Shown here: piece by piece, positions 8,969 to 16,172 of the stretch | Layout of the letters: each line of letters begins with the position of its first letter | Position numbering within the stretch: the first letter of the stretch is position 1 | Source of the DNA: Streptomyces smyrnaeus | GTDB taxonomy: Bacteria; Actinomycetota; Actinomycetes; Streptomycetales; Streptomycetaceae | Direction: 5' to 3' | Length of the DNA stretch: 46,154 nt | Assembly: GCF_017676345.1 (NCBI RefSeq) | Contig: NZ_JAFFZM010000038.1 | Location: 1 to 46,154 of the forward strand | Position numbers and translations under genes: made by a program | Notes under the pieces: generated by a model | Databases searched by the model: none | What the model was told of the DNA's origin: nothing | What the model saw: the letters and a program-made list of their open reading frames with translations, nothing else

Positions 8969-10150
8969 TCAGCGCACCTGGAGACGCAGGATGCGGTCGT
9001 CCCCCTTCTCCGGTGAGCCACGTCCGTCCGTCTCGCTCGTGACCAGCCAGAGTCCGTCGCCACCACCGGTGCCGTGGTCGGCGACGACCGTCCGGAGCCG
9101 TCCGTATTTTCCTTTCAGGAACGCTTGGGGGGCCGCCGCGGGTTCCCCGCCCTTGAGCGGAATGCGCCACAGCCGCTCTCCGCGCAGTCCCGCCATCCAC
9201 ACCGAACCCTTGGCGACGGCCAGTCCGCTGGGTGACGCCTCGGCCGTGCGCCACTGCTCGACCGGGTCGCGGAAGCGTTTGTCGTCGCTCTTGCCCTCGG
9301 CGTCCGGCCAGCCGTAGTTCTCGCCCGGTTCGATCAGGTTGAGCTCGTCCCAGGTGTCCTGGCCGAACTCGGAGGCCCACAGCCGCTTGTCGCGGTCCCA
9401 GCCCAGCCCCTGCACATTGCGGTGTCCCCAGCTGTAGACCACCGAGTCCGGCTCGGGGTTGCCGCGCCCGGGCGGCTCGCCCTCCGGTGTCATCCGCAGG
9501 ATCTTGCCGCCCAGCGAGTCCTTGTCCTGGGCGAGTTCGCCGTCGCCGGAGTCGCCGGTCCCGGCGTAGAGCATCTTGTCCGGGCCGAACGCGATGCGTC
9601 CGCCGTTGTGCAGCTGGCTCTTGGGAATGCCCTTGAGGATGGTGTCCGGGGCGCCGAGCTGCTCGCCGGGTTCCTTCTTGTCGTCGTAGACCATCCGCAC
9701 GATGCGGTTGTCGGACGCGGAGGTGAAGTACGCGTACACCATCTTCCCGGCCTGCGCCCCGTCCGGCGGTACGGCCAGCCCCATCAGCCCGCCCTCGCCA
9801 CCGGGCTCCACGCCCGGCACGGTGCCGACCTCGGTCTTCTTGCCGCTGTCGCCGTCGACGCGCAGGATCTCCCCCGTATCGCGTGAGGAGACCAGCAGAT
9901 CGCCGCCGGGCAGCTGCGCGAGGCCCCAGGGGGTCTTGAGCCCGGTCGTGAGGGTCTTGACGACCTTCACGGAGCCCTTGGCGGGTGCGGCGCGGGGCGT
10001 GGCGGCGGCGCTGGAGCGCCCTTCTCCCCGGGAGGGCTCGGCCCCCGCGTCGCCGTCCCCGTCTCCGCCGGAACATCCCGCGCTCAGCGCCAGCGCACAG
10101 GCCATCCCGATGCTCACACCCGTCCTACGTCGCACGCTGCGACTCCTCAT
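8969..10150 (-). CDS. PQQ-type glucose/sorbosone dehydrogenase, lipoprotein
   Basis: Encodes 393 residues from ATG 10150 (MRSRSVRRRTGVSIGMACAL). The N-terminus is a lipoprotein signal: basic residues, a hydrophobic stretch and the lipobox LSAGC at about residues 23-27, followed by a Gly/Asp-rich spacer. The rest is a GSDH six-bladed propeller: LKTPWGLAQLPGGDLLVSSR near the start, HNGGRIAFGPD (the His-Asn-Gly-Gly motif of PQQ glucose dehydrogenases), and later WGHRNVQGLGWD and NYGWPDAEG. These enzymes oxidise sugars or aldoses outside the membrane, usually with PQQ and calcium. Whether this host makes PQQ cannot be seen here. It is cotranscribed with the DUF6191-like gene. Confidence 0.9.
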   Translation of the reverse strand: MRSRSVRRRTGVSIGMACALALSAGCSGGDGDGDAGAEPSRGEGRSSAAATPRAAPAKGSVKVVKTLTTGLKTPWGLAQLPGGDLLVSSRDTGEILRVDGDSGKKTEVGTVPGVEPGGEGGLMGLAVPPDGAQAGKMVYAYFTSASDNRIVRMVYDDKKEPGEQLGAPDTILKGIPKSQLHNGGRIAFGPDKMLYAGTGDSGDGELAQDKDSLGGKILRMTPEGEPPGRGNPEPDSVVYSWGHRNVQGLGWDRDKRLWASEFGQDTWDELNLIEPGENYGWPDAEGKSDDKRFRDPVEQWRTAEASPSGLAVAKGSVWMAGLRGERLWRIPLKGGEPAAAPQAFLKGKYGRLRTVVADHGTGGGDGLWLVTSETDGRGSPEKGDDRILRLQVR

Positions 10151-10194
10151 CCTCGGCAAGCGGCTCCCTCCCACAGGGGACCACATCGTCCCCC

Positions 10195-10219
10195 GTCCCC
10201 GCCCGTGGGACGCGGGGAC
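10195..10219. terminator. Stem-loop between AKR and dehydrogenase genes
   Basis: GTCCCCGC at 10195-10202 pairs with GCGGGGAC at 10212-10219 around a 9-base loop. There is no T-tract. It follows the aldo/keto reductase stop on the minus strand and may end that transcript. Low confidence. Confidence 0.35.
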
Positions 10220-10256
10220 CGGCCGGTTCCCCGCGCTGCCCGGGTCCGCGAGGGCC

Positions 10257-11252
10257 TCACTCCCAGGAGCCCTGCGCCGGAGGGAGGGCCGCGATCTCGG
10301 CCAGGTCCTCCGCGGTCAGGGCCAGGTCGGCGGCGCGGGCGTTCTCGGCGACCCAGTGGGCCTTCTTCGTCCCGGGAACCGGCACCACATGGCGGCCCTG
10401 GGCCAGCACCCAGGCGAGGGCGATCTGCGCGGGGGTGGCGTTGCCGTGGCGTCGGGCCACCCGGCGCAGACCGGCGACGATGGGCTGGTTGGCGGCCATC
10501 ATCTCGGCGGTGAAGCGGGGGTGCCGGGCCCGTACGTCGTCGGGCTCGAAACCGCCCCCGGTGGTCAGCGCGCCGGTCAGATAGCCGTTGCCCAGCGGCA
10601 TCGCGGCGAGGAACCCGATGCCGCGCGCCTCGCACCAGGGCAGCAGCGTCTCCAGCGCCTCGCGGGACCACGCCGACAGTTCGGCCTGTACGCCGCTGAC
10701 GGGGAAGACCTGCTGGACACGTTCGAGCTGTCGTATGGTCCCGTCGTGGATACCGGCGCCCGCCCTTCGGTCCGCGCGGGCGCCCACCGCGCAGAAGCCC
10801 AGCGCGCGCACCTTGCCCGCCGTCACCAGCTCCGCCATCGCACCCCAGGTCTCCTCGACCGGTACCTCCGGGTCGGCGCGGTGCAGCTGGTAGAGGTCGA
10901 TGACCTCGGTCTGCAGCCTGCGCAGCGAGGAGTCGCAGGCGCGTCTGACATAGCTGGGCCGGCCGTTGGCGACGATGTGCTGCTCGCCCACCAGCAGTCC
11001 GCACTTGGTGGAGACGAACGCTTCGGAGCGCCGCTCCTTCAACGCCCGCCCGATCAGCAGCTCGTTGGTGAAGGGGCCGTACATGTCGGCGGTGTCCAGC
11101 AGCGACATCCCCGCGTCCAGCGCGGTGTGCACCGCGCGCAGCGAGCTCTCACCGTGCTGCTCGGAGGTGGAGTACGCCCAGCTCATCGGCATACAGCCGA
11201 GGCCCACGGCGCCCACGCCGAGAGCTGCCGCACCGATTGTCCTGCGCTCCAC
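10257..11252 (-). CDS. Aldo/keto reductase
   Basis: Encodes 331 residues from the GTG at 11252 (VERRTIGAAALGVGAVGLGC), with a GGGAGCGGG ribosome-binding site upstream; the longer ATG frame adds 35 unlikely residues. It is a (beta/alpha)8 NADPH-dependent oxidoreductase with the AKR catalytic tetrad visible: Asp and Tyr in LLDTADMYGPF, Lys in FVSTKCGLL and His in DLYQLHRAD. The C-terminal NADPH-binding loop is VVPVPGTKKAHWVAENARA. Closest in style to AKR13-like bacterial reductases that reduce aldehydes or ketones; the real substrate is unknown. It is transcribed divergently from the hydroxyacid dehydrogenase gene. Confidence 0.92.
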   Translation of the reverse strand: MERRTIGAAALGVGAVGLGCMPMSWAYSTSEQHGESSLRAVHTALDAGMSLLDTADMYGPFTNELLIGRALKERRSEAFVSTKCGLLVGEQHIVANGRPSYVRRACDSSLRRLQTEVIDLYQLHRADPEVPVEETWGAMAELVTAGKVRALGFCAVGARADRRAGAGIHDGTIRQLERVQQVFPVSGVQAELSAWSREALETLLPWCEARGIGFLAAMPLGNGYLTGALTTGGGFEPDDVRARHPRFTAEMMAANQPIVAGLRRVARRHGNATPAQIALAWVLAQGRHVVPVPGTKKAHWVAENARAADLALTAEDLAEIAALPPAQGSWE

Positions 11253-11385
11253 CTGGTTCCCGCTCCCTCCCGGACGGCCCCCAACGTAACGGTTGCCCCC
11301 GGTGCCACACACGTTTGCTTCTGTCACACCGTCCTCCGGGCCTGGTCCGGGGGACACCCCGGACCTGCCGGCGCGGTCCGCCGAC

Positions 11386-11391
11386 TAGTCT
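11386..11391 (+). promoter_or_regulatory. -10 box placed for a leaderless transcript
   Basis: TAGTCT fits the Streptomyces vegetative -10 pattern TANNNT. Its last base lies 7 positions before the A of the ATG at 11398, and no ribosome-binding site precedes that ATG. The mRNA probably begins at the start codon. Confidence 0.55.
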
Positions 11392-11397
11392 CTCCCC

Positions 11398-12375
11398 ATG
11401 GCTGCTGCGACAGAGATCTGGCTCTCGCTCCCGCCCGAGAGCGTCGAGGGCCTGCCCAACACCCTGACGTACCGCTACTGGGCCGGGGAGCAGGAGTTCC
11501 CCGCGGACCCGGCCGACTGCGCCTTCTACGTCGTCCCCTATTACGTGGGTGCCGAGGTCGCCGTACGGCCGCTCGCGCGGATGACGGGTGTGCGGGTCGT
11601 CCAGACCCTCACCGCGGGGATCGACCACATCGCTTCCGCCATCCCACGCCTCCCCACCGGAACGCGGGTGTGCAACGCCCGCGGTGTGCACGACGCGAGC
11701 ACCGCCGAACTGGCCCTGGCGCTCACCCTCGGCGCCCTGCGTGACCTGCCCGGATGTGTCCGTGCGCAGGACCGCGGCGAGTGGCTGCCGGGGTTCCGCC
11801 CGGCGCTCGCGGACCGCACGGTACTGATAGTCGGCTACGGCGCGGTGGGCGAGGCCGTCGAGCAGCGGCTGCTGCCCTTCGAGGTGGCCGCCGTGCACCG
11901 TGTCGCCCGCTCGGCGCGAAACGCTCCGCTGGGTCCGGTTCGGCCACTGAGCGAGATCGGCGAACTGCTCCCGCTGGCCGACGTCGTGATAGTGGCGACC
12001 CCGCTGACCGATCAGACCCGCGGTCTGGTCGACGCGGACTTCCTCGCCCGGATGAAGGACGGGGCGCTGCTGGTCAACGTGGCGCGCGGGGCCGTGGTCG
12101 ACACCGAGGCGCTGCTGGCCGAGACCGGCACCCCCGCCTCTGCCCTGGGGGCGGAAGACGGCGTTCCGGGGCGGCTGCGGGCGGCGCTGGATGTGACCGA
12201 TCCGGAACCCCTGCCCAAGGACCACCCGCTGTGGCGGGTTCCCGGTGTGCTGATCACTCCGCACCTCGGAGGGATCACTTCCGCGTTCCACCCCCGTGCC
12301 AGAAGGCTGCTCGTCGCGCAGCTGAGGCGCTGGGCGGCCGGTGAGGAGCTGGAGAACACGATGGCCGTGGCGTAG
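11398..12375 (+). CDS. D-isomer-specific 2-hydroxyacid dehydrogenase
   Basis: A 325-residue NAD(P)-dependent oxidoreductase that interconverts a 2-oxoacid and a D-2-hydroxyacid. The Rossmann motif LIVGYGAVGEAV lies at about residues 141-152. The three catalytic residues are present: Arg230 in NVARGAVVD, Glu270 in TDPEPLP and His289 in TPHLGG. Between LLAE and RLRAALDV there are about 13-15 extra residues (TGTPASALGAEDGVPG) compared with the usual family loop, encoded by a very GC-rich stretch at about 12122-12170. Substrate not determinable. No Shine-Dalgarno site precedes the ATG, which fits the -10 box at 11386-11391 and a leaderless mRNA. Confidence 0.92.
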   Translation: MAAATEIWLSLPPESVEGLPNTLTYRYWAGEQEFPADPADCAFYVVPYYVGAEVAVRPLARMTGVRVVQTLTAGIDHIASAIPRLPTGTRVCNARGVHDASTAELALALTLGALRDLPGCVRAQDRGEWLPGFRPALADRTVLIVGYGAVGEAVEQRLLPFEVAAVHRVARSARNAPLGPVRPLSEIGELLPLADVVIVATPLTDQTRGLVDADFLARMKDGALLVNVARGAVVDTEALLAETGTPASALGAEDGVPGRLRAALDVTDPEPLPKDHPLWRVPGVLITPHLGGITSAFHPRARRLLVAQLRRWAAGEELENTMAVA

Positions 12376-12714
12376 TTCCGGTAAACACCCTCAGGCCGTC
12401 AGGGGCCACTCTACGGATGCGTACGACTGCACCCTGTACCGAGCTTCCCTCTTATGGTTACGGTCTGTATTGGGACTATGTCCCTGAGTGACGAACCTGG
12501 TGTATCGTCCCGAGCGGGGGGCGAAACCCGGACACGAGGGGGGCGACGGGCGAATGCACGATCAACGGACGAACTGCCGCGCGGGACGCAAGGACAGCGC
12601 CTGCGGACATCCCGACTTCCAAGGACAACCCCCGCGTTGCGGCACCCCGCCGAGCGCGTCCCGCAACGGCCGGGCCGGCTCCGTCAAGTGGCCCCCGTCT
12701 CCAGGGGTGGCGCG
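12376..12714 (+). other. Intergenic region upstream of the GGDEF/EAL gene
   Basis: About 339 bases. An AT-richer stretch around 12440-12500 contains a perfect 5-3-5 palindrome, GGGACTATGTCCC (12472-12484), and a TATGGT that could be a -10 box. The frame upstream of 12715 is open but has no recognisable protein signature, so it is taken as noncoding. Confidence 0.5.
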
Positions 12715-15700
12715 ATGACCACCCATGAAGCGGCCCCCAGGCGGGGCCCGTACTGGAGCGGAACATCTGCCAGGCCGACACGGTCGAGCTCGTCGGAGCC
12801 GTGCGGAGGAGGCTCCGACACCGGCGGACGCGTGGTGGTGCTGCCGCAGTTGGCGCTCATCGTGGTCTGCGCGGCCTACGCCGTGGGCGCCGCCTGCGGC
12901 TGGGGCTCCGAGACCGTCGCCGTCTTCATGGGCGACTTCGGACTCAGCGCCGCCGCACTGCTGGCCGGCGGCTCGTGCCTGTGGTATGCGCGCACTCAGC
13001 GGCGGGAGGCCGCCCAGGCGGCGGACGCCTACGAGTCGGCCGCGCGCGCCCGGCTGGAGGCCAGCCGTCCGGCGTGGGTGCTCTTCGGGGTCTCCTCGCT
13101 GATGGCGGCGCTCGGCAACGGGGTATGGGGCTGGTACGAACTGGTGCTCGGCCAGCAGGTGCCGCGCCCCTCCCTCGCCGACTTCTGCTTCCTGCTGTTC
13201 GCGCCGCCCGCCATCGTCGGACTGCTGGTGCTCGCCAAACGCCCGGTGACCCGCGCCGGCTGGGTCTGCCTCAGCCTCGACGCCTGGCTGATCGGCGGCT
13301 CGCTGCTGACCCTCTCCTGGTCGCTGGCGCTGGCCCACACGTCCTACTGGGCAGGCGACTCGGTGGCCAGGGCGGCGCTGAACCTGGCGTATCCACTGCT
13401 GGACATCGTGCTCGTCAGCATGGTGCTGGCGCTGCACTTCCGGCGCTCCTCGGCGCACCGCAGCGCCATCAACACCGCGATCGGGGCGCTCGCCCTCACG
13501 GTGCTGTGCGACGCGCTGTTCACCTCGCCGATGCTGCGCGAGCACTACGCCTCCGGACAGCTGCTGGACGCCGGCTGGTTCGCAGGCTCGCTGCTCCTCG
13601 CCTACGCACCATGGGTCGGCAAGACCCGCAAGGGCAGCAGAAACGCCACCGACGACAAGAAGGGGAAGGCGGACCTCGTTCCCGCTCAGCCGATGGCCGC
13701 AACGGACCGGCAGGCCGAGGCGCGGGCCACCCACCCCAGTCGGCCCATCTCCGGCTCGCTGAGCGCGCTGACGCCCTATCTCGCGGCCGCCGTGTGCACG
13801 CTGGGCATCCTCTACAACTCGGTGGACGGCCACGACATCGACCGCGTCGTCCTCTACACCGGCTGCACCGTCGTCCTCGCGCTGGTGCTGCGCCAGGGCA
13901 TCATGCTGCTGGACAACATCACACTGACCCGGGAGCTGGCGCAGAAGGAGAACCACTTCCGCTCCCTCGTCCAGGGCTCCAGCGACGTCATCATGATCAC
14001 CGCCGCCACGGGCCTGCTCCGCTACGTCTCACCGGCGGCGGCCGGGGTCTACGGGCGGGAAGCGGAGGACATGGAGGGCTGCGAGCTGTCCTCCCTCGTC
14101 CACCCCGAGGACCTGGGCCAGGTCAACCACGAGCTGCGCCGCTTCCTGGCCACCTCGGCGGACCAGGAGTCCAGCACCCGTATCGAGTGCCGCTTCCGGC
14201 ACGGTGACGGCCACTGGCTCAACGTCGAGTCCACGGTCAACCGCTACCAGGGCGGGCTCATCTTCAACAGCCGGGATGTCACCGAACGGGTGAGACTGCA
14301 GGCGCAGTTGCAGCACAACGCCTCGCACGACGCACTCACCGACCTGCCCAACCGGGCGCTGTTCACCGAGCGGGTCCGGCAGGCCATCGGCGGTCGTCGC
14401 GGCGGCGACTGCGGCACGGCCGTGCTCTTCATCGACCTGGACGGCTTCAAGGCGGTCAACGACACCGTCGGGCACCAGGCGGGCGACGAGCTGCTGGTGC
14501 AGGCGGCGCGGCGGCTGCACGACTCCGTGCGCTCCGGCGACACCGCGGCGCGGCTGGGCGGCGACGAGTTCGCCGTGCTGATCCGCGGCGACGGCGAGCC
14601 CGGACGGATGCCGGACGCCGAGCGCGAGCTGCGCATCCACGACATCGCCGACCGGCTGCGGATCACCCTGTCCGACCCGTACCGCGTCGACGGCACGGAG
14701 CTGCGGGTCGCCGCCTCCATCGGCATCGCCTTCGCGGAGCCCGGCATCACGCCGAGCGCCCTGATGCGCAACGCCGATCTGGCCATGTACCGCGCCAAGC
14801 AGGCGGGCAAGGGCCGGGTGGAGCTGTACGCGCCGCAGATGCAGGCCGAGGTGGTCAAGCGGGCGGAGCTGGCGGCCCGGCTGCGCAGCGCGCTGCACGA
14901 CGGCGAGTTCGCACTGCTGCACCAGCCGATCGTGGAGCTGGCCAGCGGCAAGATCACTGCCATCGCGGCCGAGGCGCGCTGGCGCTCGGCCCAGGGCATC
15001 CTGTTCACTCCCGCGGAGTTCCTGCGCACCGAGGGCGCCTCGGCGCGGGAGGCGCGCGGGGCCGGCGGCGAGCGGGCCGCCGAGGTGAGCCGCTGGCTGC
15101 TGGAGGAGGCGGTTCAGCAAGCGGCAGCGCGTCAGCGTGCCGGGTACGGCGCACCGGTGACCGTACGGCTGCCCGCGCGGCGGCTGACCGAGCCGGGCAT
15201 GGAGCCGCGCAGCATCGGCGCGCTGCTGGCCCGGCACGGGCTGGCGGCGGCACCCGGTCCCACGGGAGGTACCGCGCTGGGTGCCCCCGCGGCCAACGCT
15301 GGGGTGCCAGGGGCGCCCGGAGCGCTGATCCTGGAGCTGTCGGACAGCGATCCGCGCATTCCGCTGGACGAGCTGGAGCGGCGGCTCACCGCGCTGCGCC
15401 GGCTGGGGGTGCTGATCTCGCTGGACGGCTTCGGCAGCGGCTATGCGGCGATCTCGGCGCTGCGCAGGCTGCCGGTGGACATCCTGCGACTGGATCGGGG
15501 ACTGACGGACGGGATCCTGGAGTCCACCCGGCAGCGCAAGATCACCTCCGGACTGCTGCGGATCGCGGGGGACCTGGGGCTGACCACCGTCGCGGAGGGC
15601 GTCGACCTGCCGGAGCAGGCCACGCTGCTGCGGGAGATGGGCTGCACCCATGGTCAGGGTGCGGTCTTCTCCGGGCCGCTGGACGAGCACCGGCTGCGTG

Positions 15701-15909
15701 GGGCGCTCGCCCGCGGGGTCTACGCGGTGCCCGAGTCCACCCGCAGCGGAGGGGCCTCCGGGTACGGCGAGGAGCACCCCGAGGGCCGGGACGCGGCCGT
15801 GGCCGTCGCGGGGGCGCTGCCCGTCGCGCGGGGCGCCGGCACGCTGCCCGCACAGCAGGAGGGGGTGGCGGACCAGCTGACGCACTCGCCGGCGTCGCCC
15901 AAATGCTGA
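12715..15909 (+). CDS. Membrane PAS-GGDEF-EAL cyclic-di-GMP protein, EAL domain degenerate
   Basis: Encodes 1064 residues from ATG 12715 (site AGGGGTGG); an upstream in-frame GTG-type extension has coding-unlike composition. Residues about 40-400 contain roughly ten TM helices (a membrane sensor module). A PAS domain (about 418-525) follows, then GGDEF (about 540-705) and EAL (about 720-975). The GGDEF motif is intact at 615-619, with an inhibitory-site RSGD at 606-609 exactly five residues before it, so cyclase activity with product feedback is expected. The EAL signature reads EAR (753-755), the DDFG motif reads DGFG (904-907) and the usual TES triplet is lost (ELSDSD), so phosphodiesterase activity is doubtful. 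In Streptomyces, c-di-GMP acts through BldD to hold back development. It lies directly upstream of the ilvB leader. Confidence 0.93.
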   Translation: MTTHEAAPRRGPYWSGTSARPTRSSSSEPCGGGSDTGGRVVVLPQLALIVVCAAYAVGAACGWGSETVAVFMGDFGLSAAALLAGGSCLWYARTQRREAAQAADAYESAARARLEASRPAWVLFGVSSLMAALGNGVWGWYELVLGQQVPRPSLADFCFLLFAPPAIVGLLVLAKRPVTRAGWVCLSLDAWLIGGSLLTLSWSLALAHTSYWAGDSVARAALNLAYPLLDIVLVSMVLALHFRRSSAHRSAINTAIGALALTVLCDALFTSPMLREHYASGQLLDAGWFAGSLLLAYAPWVGKTRKGSRNATDDKKGKADLVPAQPMAATDRQAEARATHPSRPISGSLSALTPYLAAAVCTLGILYNSVDGHDIDRVVLYTGCTVVLALVLRQGIMLLDNITLTRELAQKENHFRSLVQGSSDVIMITAATGLLRYVSPAAAGVYGREAEDMEGCELSSLVHPEDLGQVNHELRRFLATSADQESSTRIECRFRHGDGHWLNVESTVNRYQGGLIFNSRDVTERVRLQAQLQHNASHDALTDLPNRALFTERVRQAIGGRRGGDCGTAVLFIDLDGFKAVNDTVGHQAGDELLVQAARRLHDSVRSGDTAARLGGDEFAVLIRGDGEPGRMPDAERELRIHDIADRLRITLSDPYRVDGTELRVAASIGIAFAEPGITPSALMRNADLAMYRAKQAGKGRVELYAPQMQAEVVKRAELAARLRSALHDGEFALLHQPIVELASGKITAIAAEARWRSAQGILFTPAEFLRTEGASAREARGAGGERAAEVSRWLLEEAVQQAAARQRAGYGAPVTVRLPARRLTEPGMEPRSIGALLARHGLAAAPGPTGGTALGAPAANAGVPGAPGALILELSDSDPRIPLDELERRLTALRRLGVLISLDGFGSGYAAISALRRLPVDILRLDRGLTDGILESTRQRKITSGLLRIAGDLGLTTVAEGVDLPEQATLLREMGCTHGQGAVFSGPLDEHRLRGALARGVYAVPESTRSGGASGYGEEHPEGRDAAVAVAGALPVARGAGTLPAQQEGVADQLTHSPASPKC

Positions 15910-15964
15910 GACGGCCGTCCCACACACTTGACACCCGGGGCTTGACGGGGAGAAGGTCAGTGCC

Positions 15965-16006
15965 ATGCGCACCCGAATTCTCGTACTTGGACAGCGCGTC
16001 GGCTGA
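15965..16006 (+). CDS. ilvB leader peptide (attenuator)
   Basis: A 13-codon frame, MRTRILVLGQRVG, with the ribosome-binding site GGGGAGAAGG (15947-15956) 8 bases ahead of its ATG. It has the run Ile-Leu-Val-Leu, i.e. the three branched-chain residues, and is followed by a stem-loop (CGCGGGA 16008-16014 with TCCCGCG 16023-16029) and then the terminator at 16047-16080. This is the classical arrangement of ribosome-mediated transcription attenuation: stalling at the ILVL codons when charged tRNAs are scarce would prevent the terminator from forming. Leader peptides before ilvB are known in actinobacteria. Confidence 0.88.
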   Translation: MRTRILVLGQRVG

Positions 16007-16046
16007 CCGCGGGACCCACTCATCCCGCGACCACCAGCGGCGCGCT

Positions 16047-16081
16047 CCCCTCGCTTGCCTCACGGCACGAGGGGTTTTTTG
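16047..16081 (+). terminator. Attenuator terminator before ilvB
   Basis: CCCCTCG (16047-16053) pairs with CGAGGGG (16068-16074), followed at once by six T (16075-16080). A Rho-independent terminator about 90 bases ahead of the ilvB start and after the leader peptide, rare in such GC-rich DNA and so unlikely to be chance. Confidence 0.88.
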
Positions 16082-16172
16082 TTGCATCAGCACCTGAGCA
16101 CGAACCAGCAGCAGCTGGAAAAAACCGCCCAAAACGAGCGTCAACCCTCACTCTCCGAGAAGAGATAAGCCG

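Noticed and set aside
12456..12470. Possible BldD box (TTACGGTCTGTAT) before the GGDEF/EAL gene
   Set aside because: At least three mismatches to the BldD consensus as I recall it; tempting because BldD binds c-di-GMP, but not supportable.
15928..15947. TTGACA and TTGACG as -35 boxes for the ilvB leader transcript
   Set aside because: A -10 box at correct spacing would fall on or after the leader ribosome-binding site, so these cannot drive the leader as drawn; the promoter is probably further upstream.
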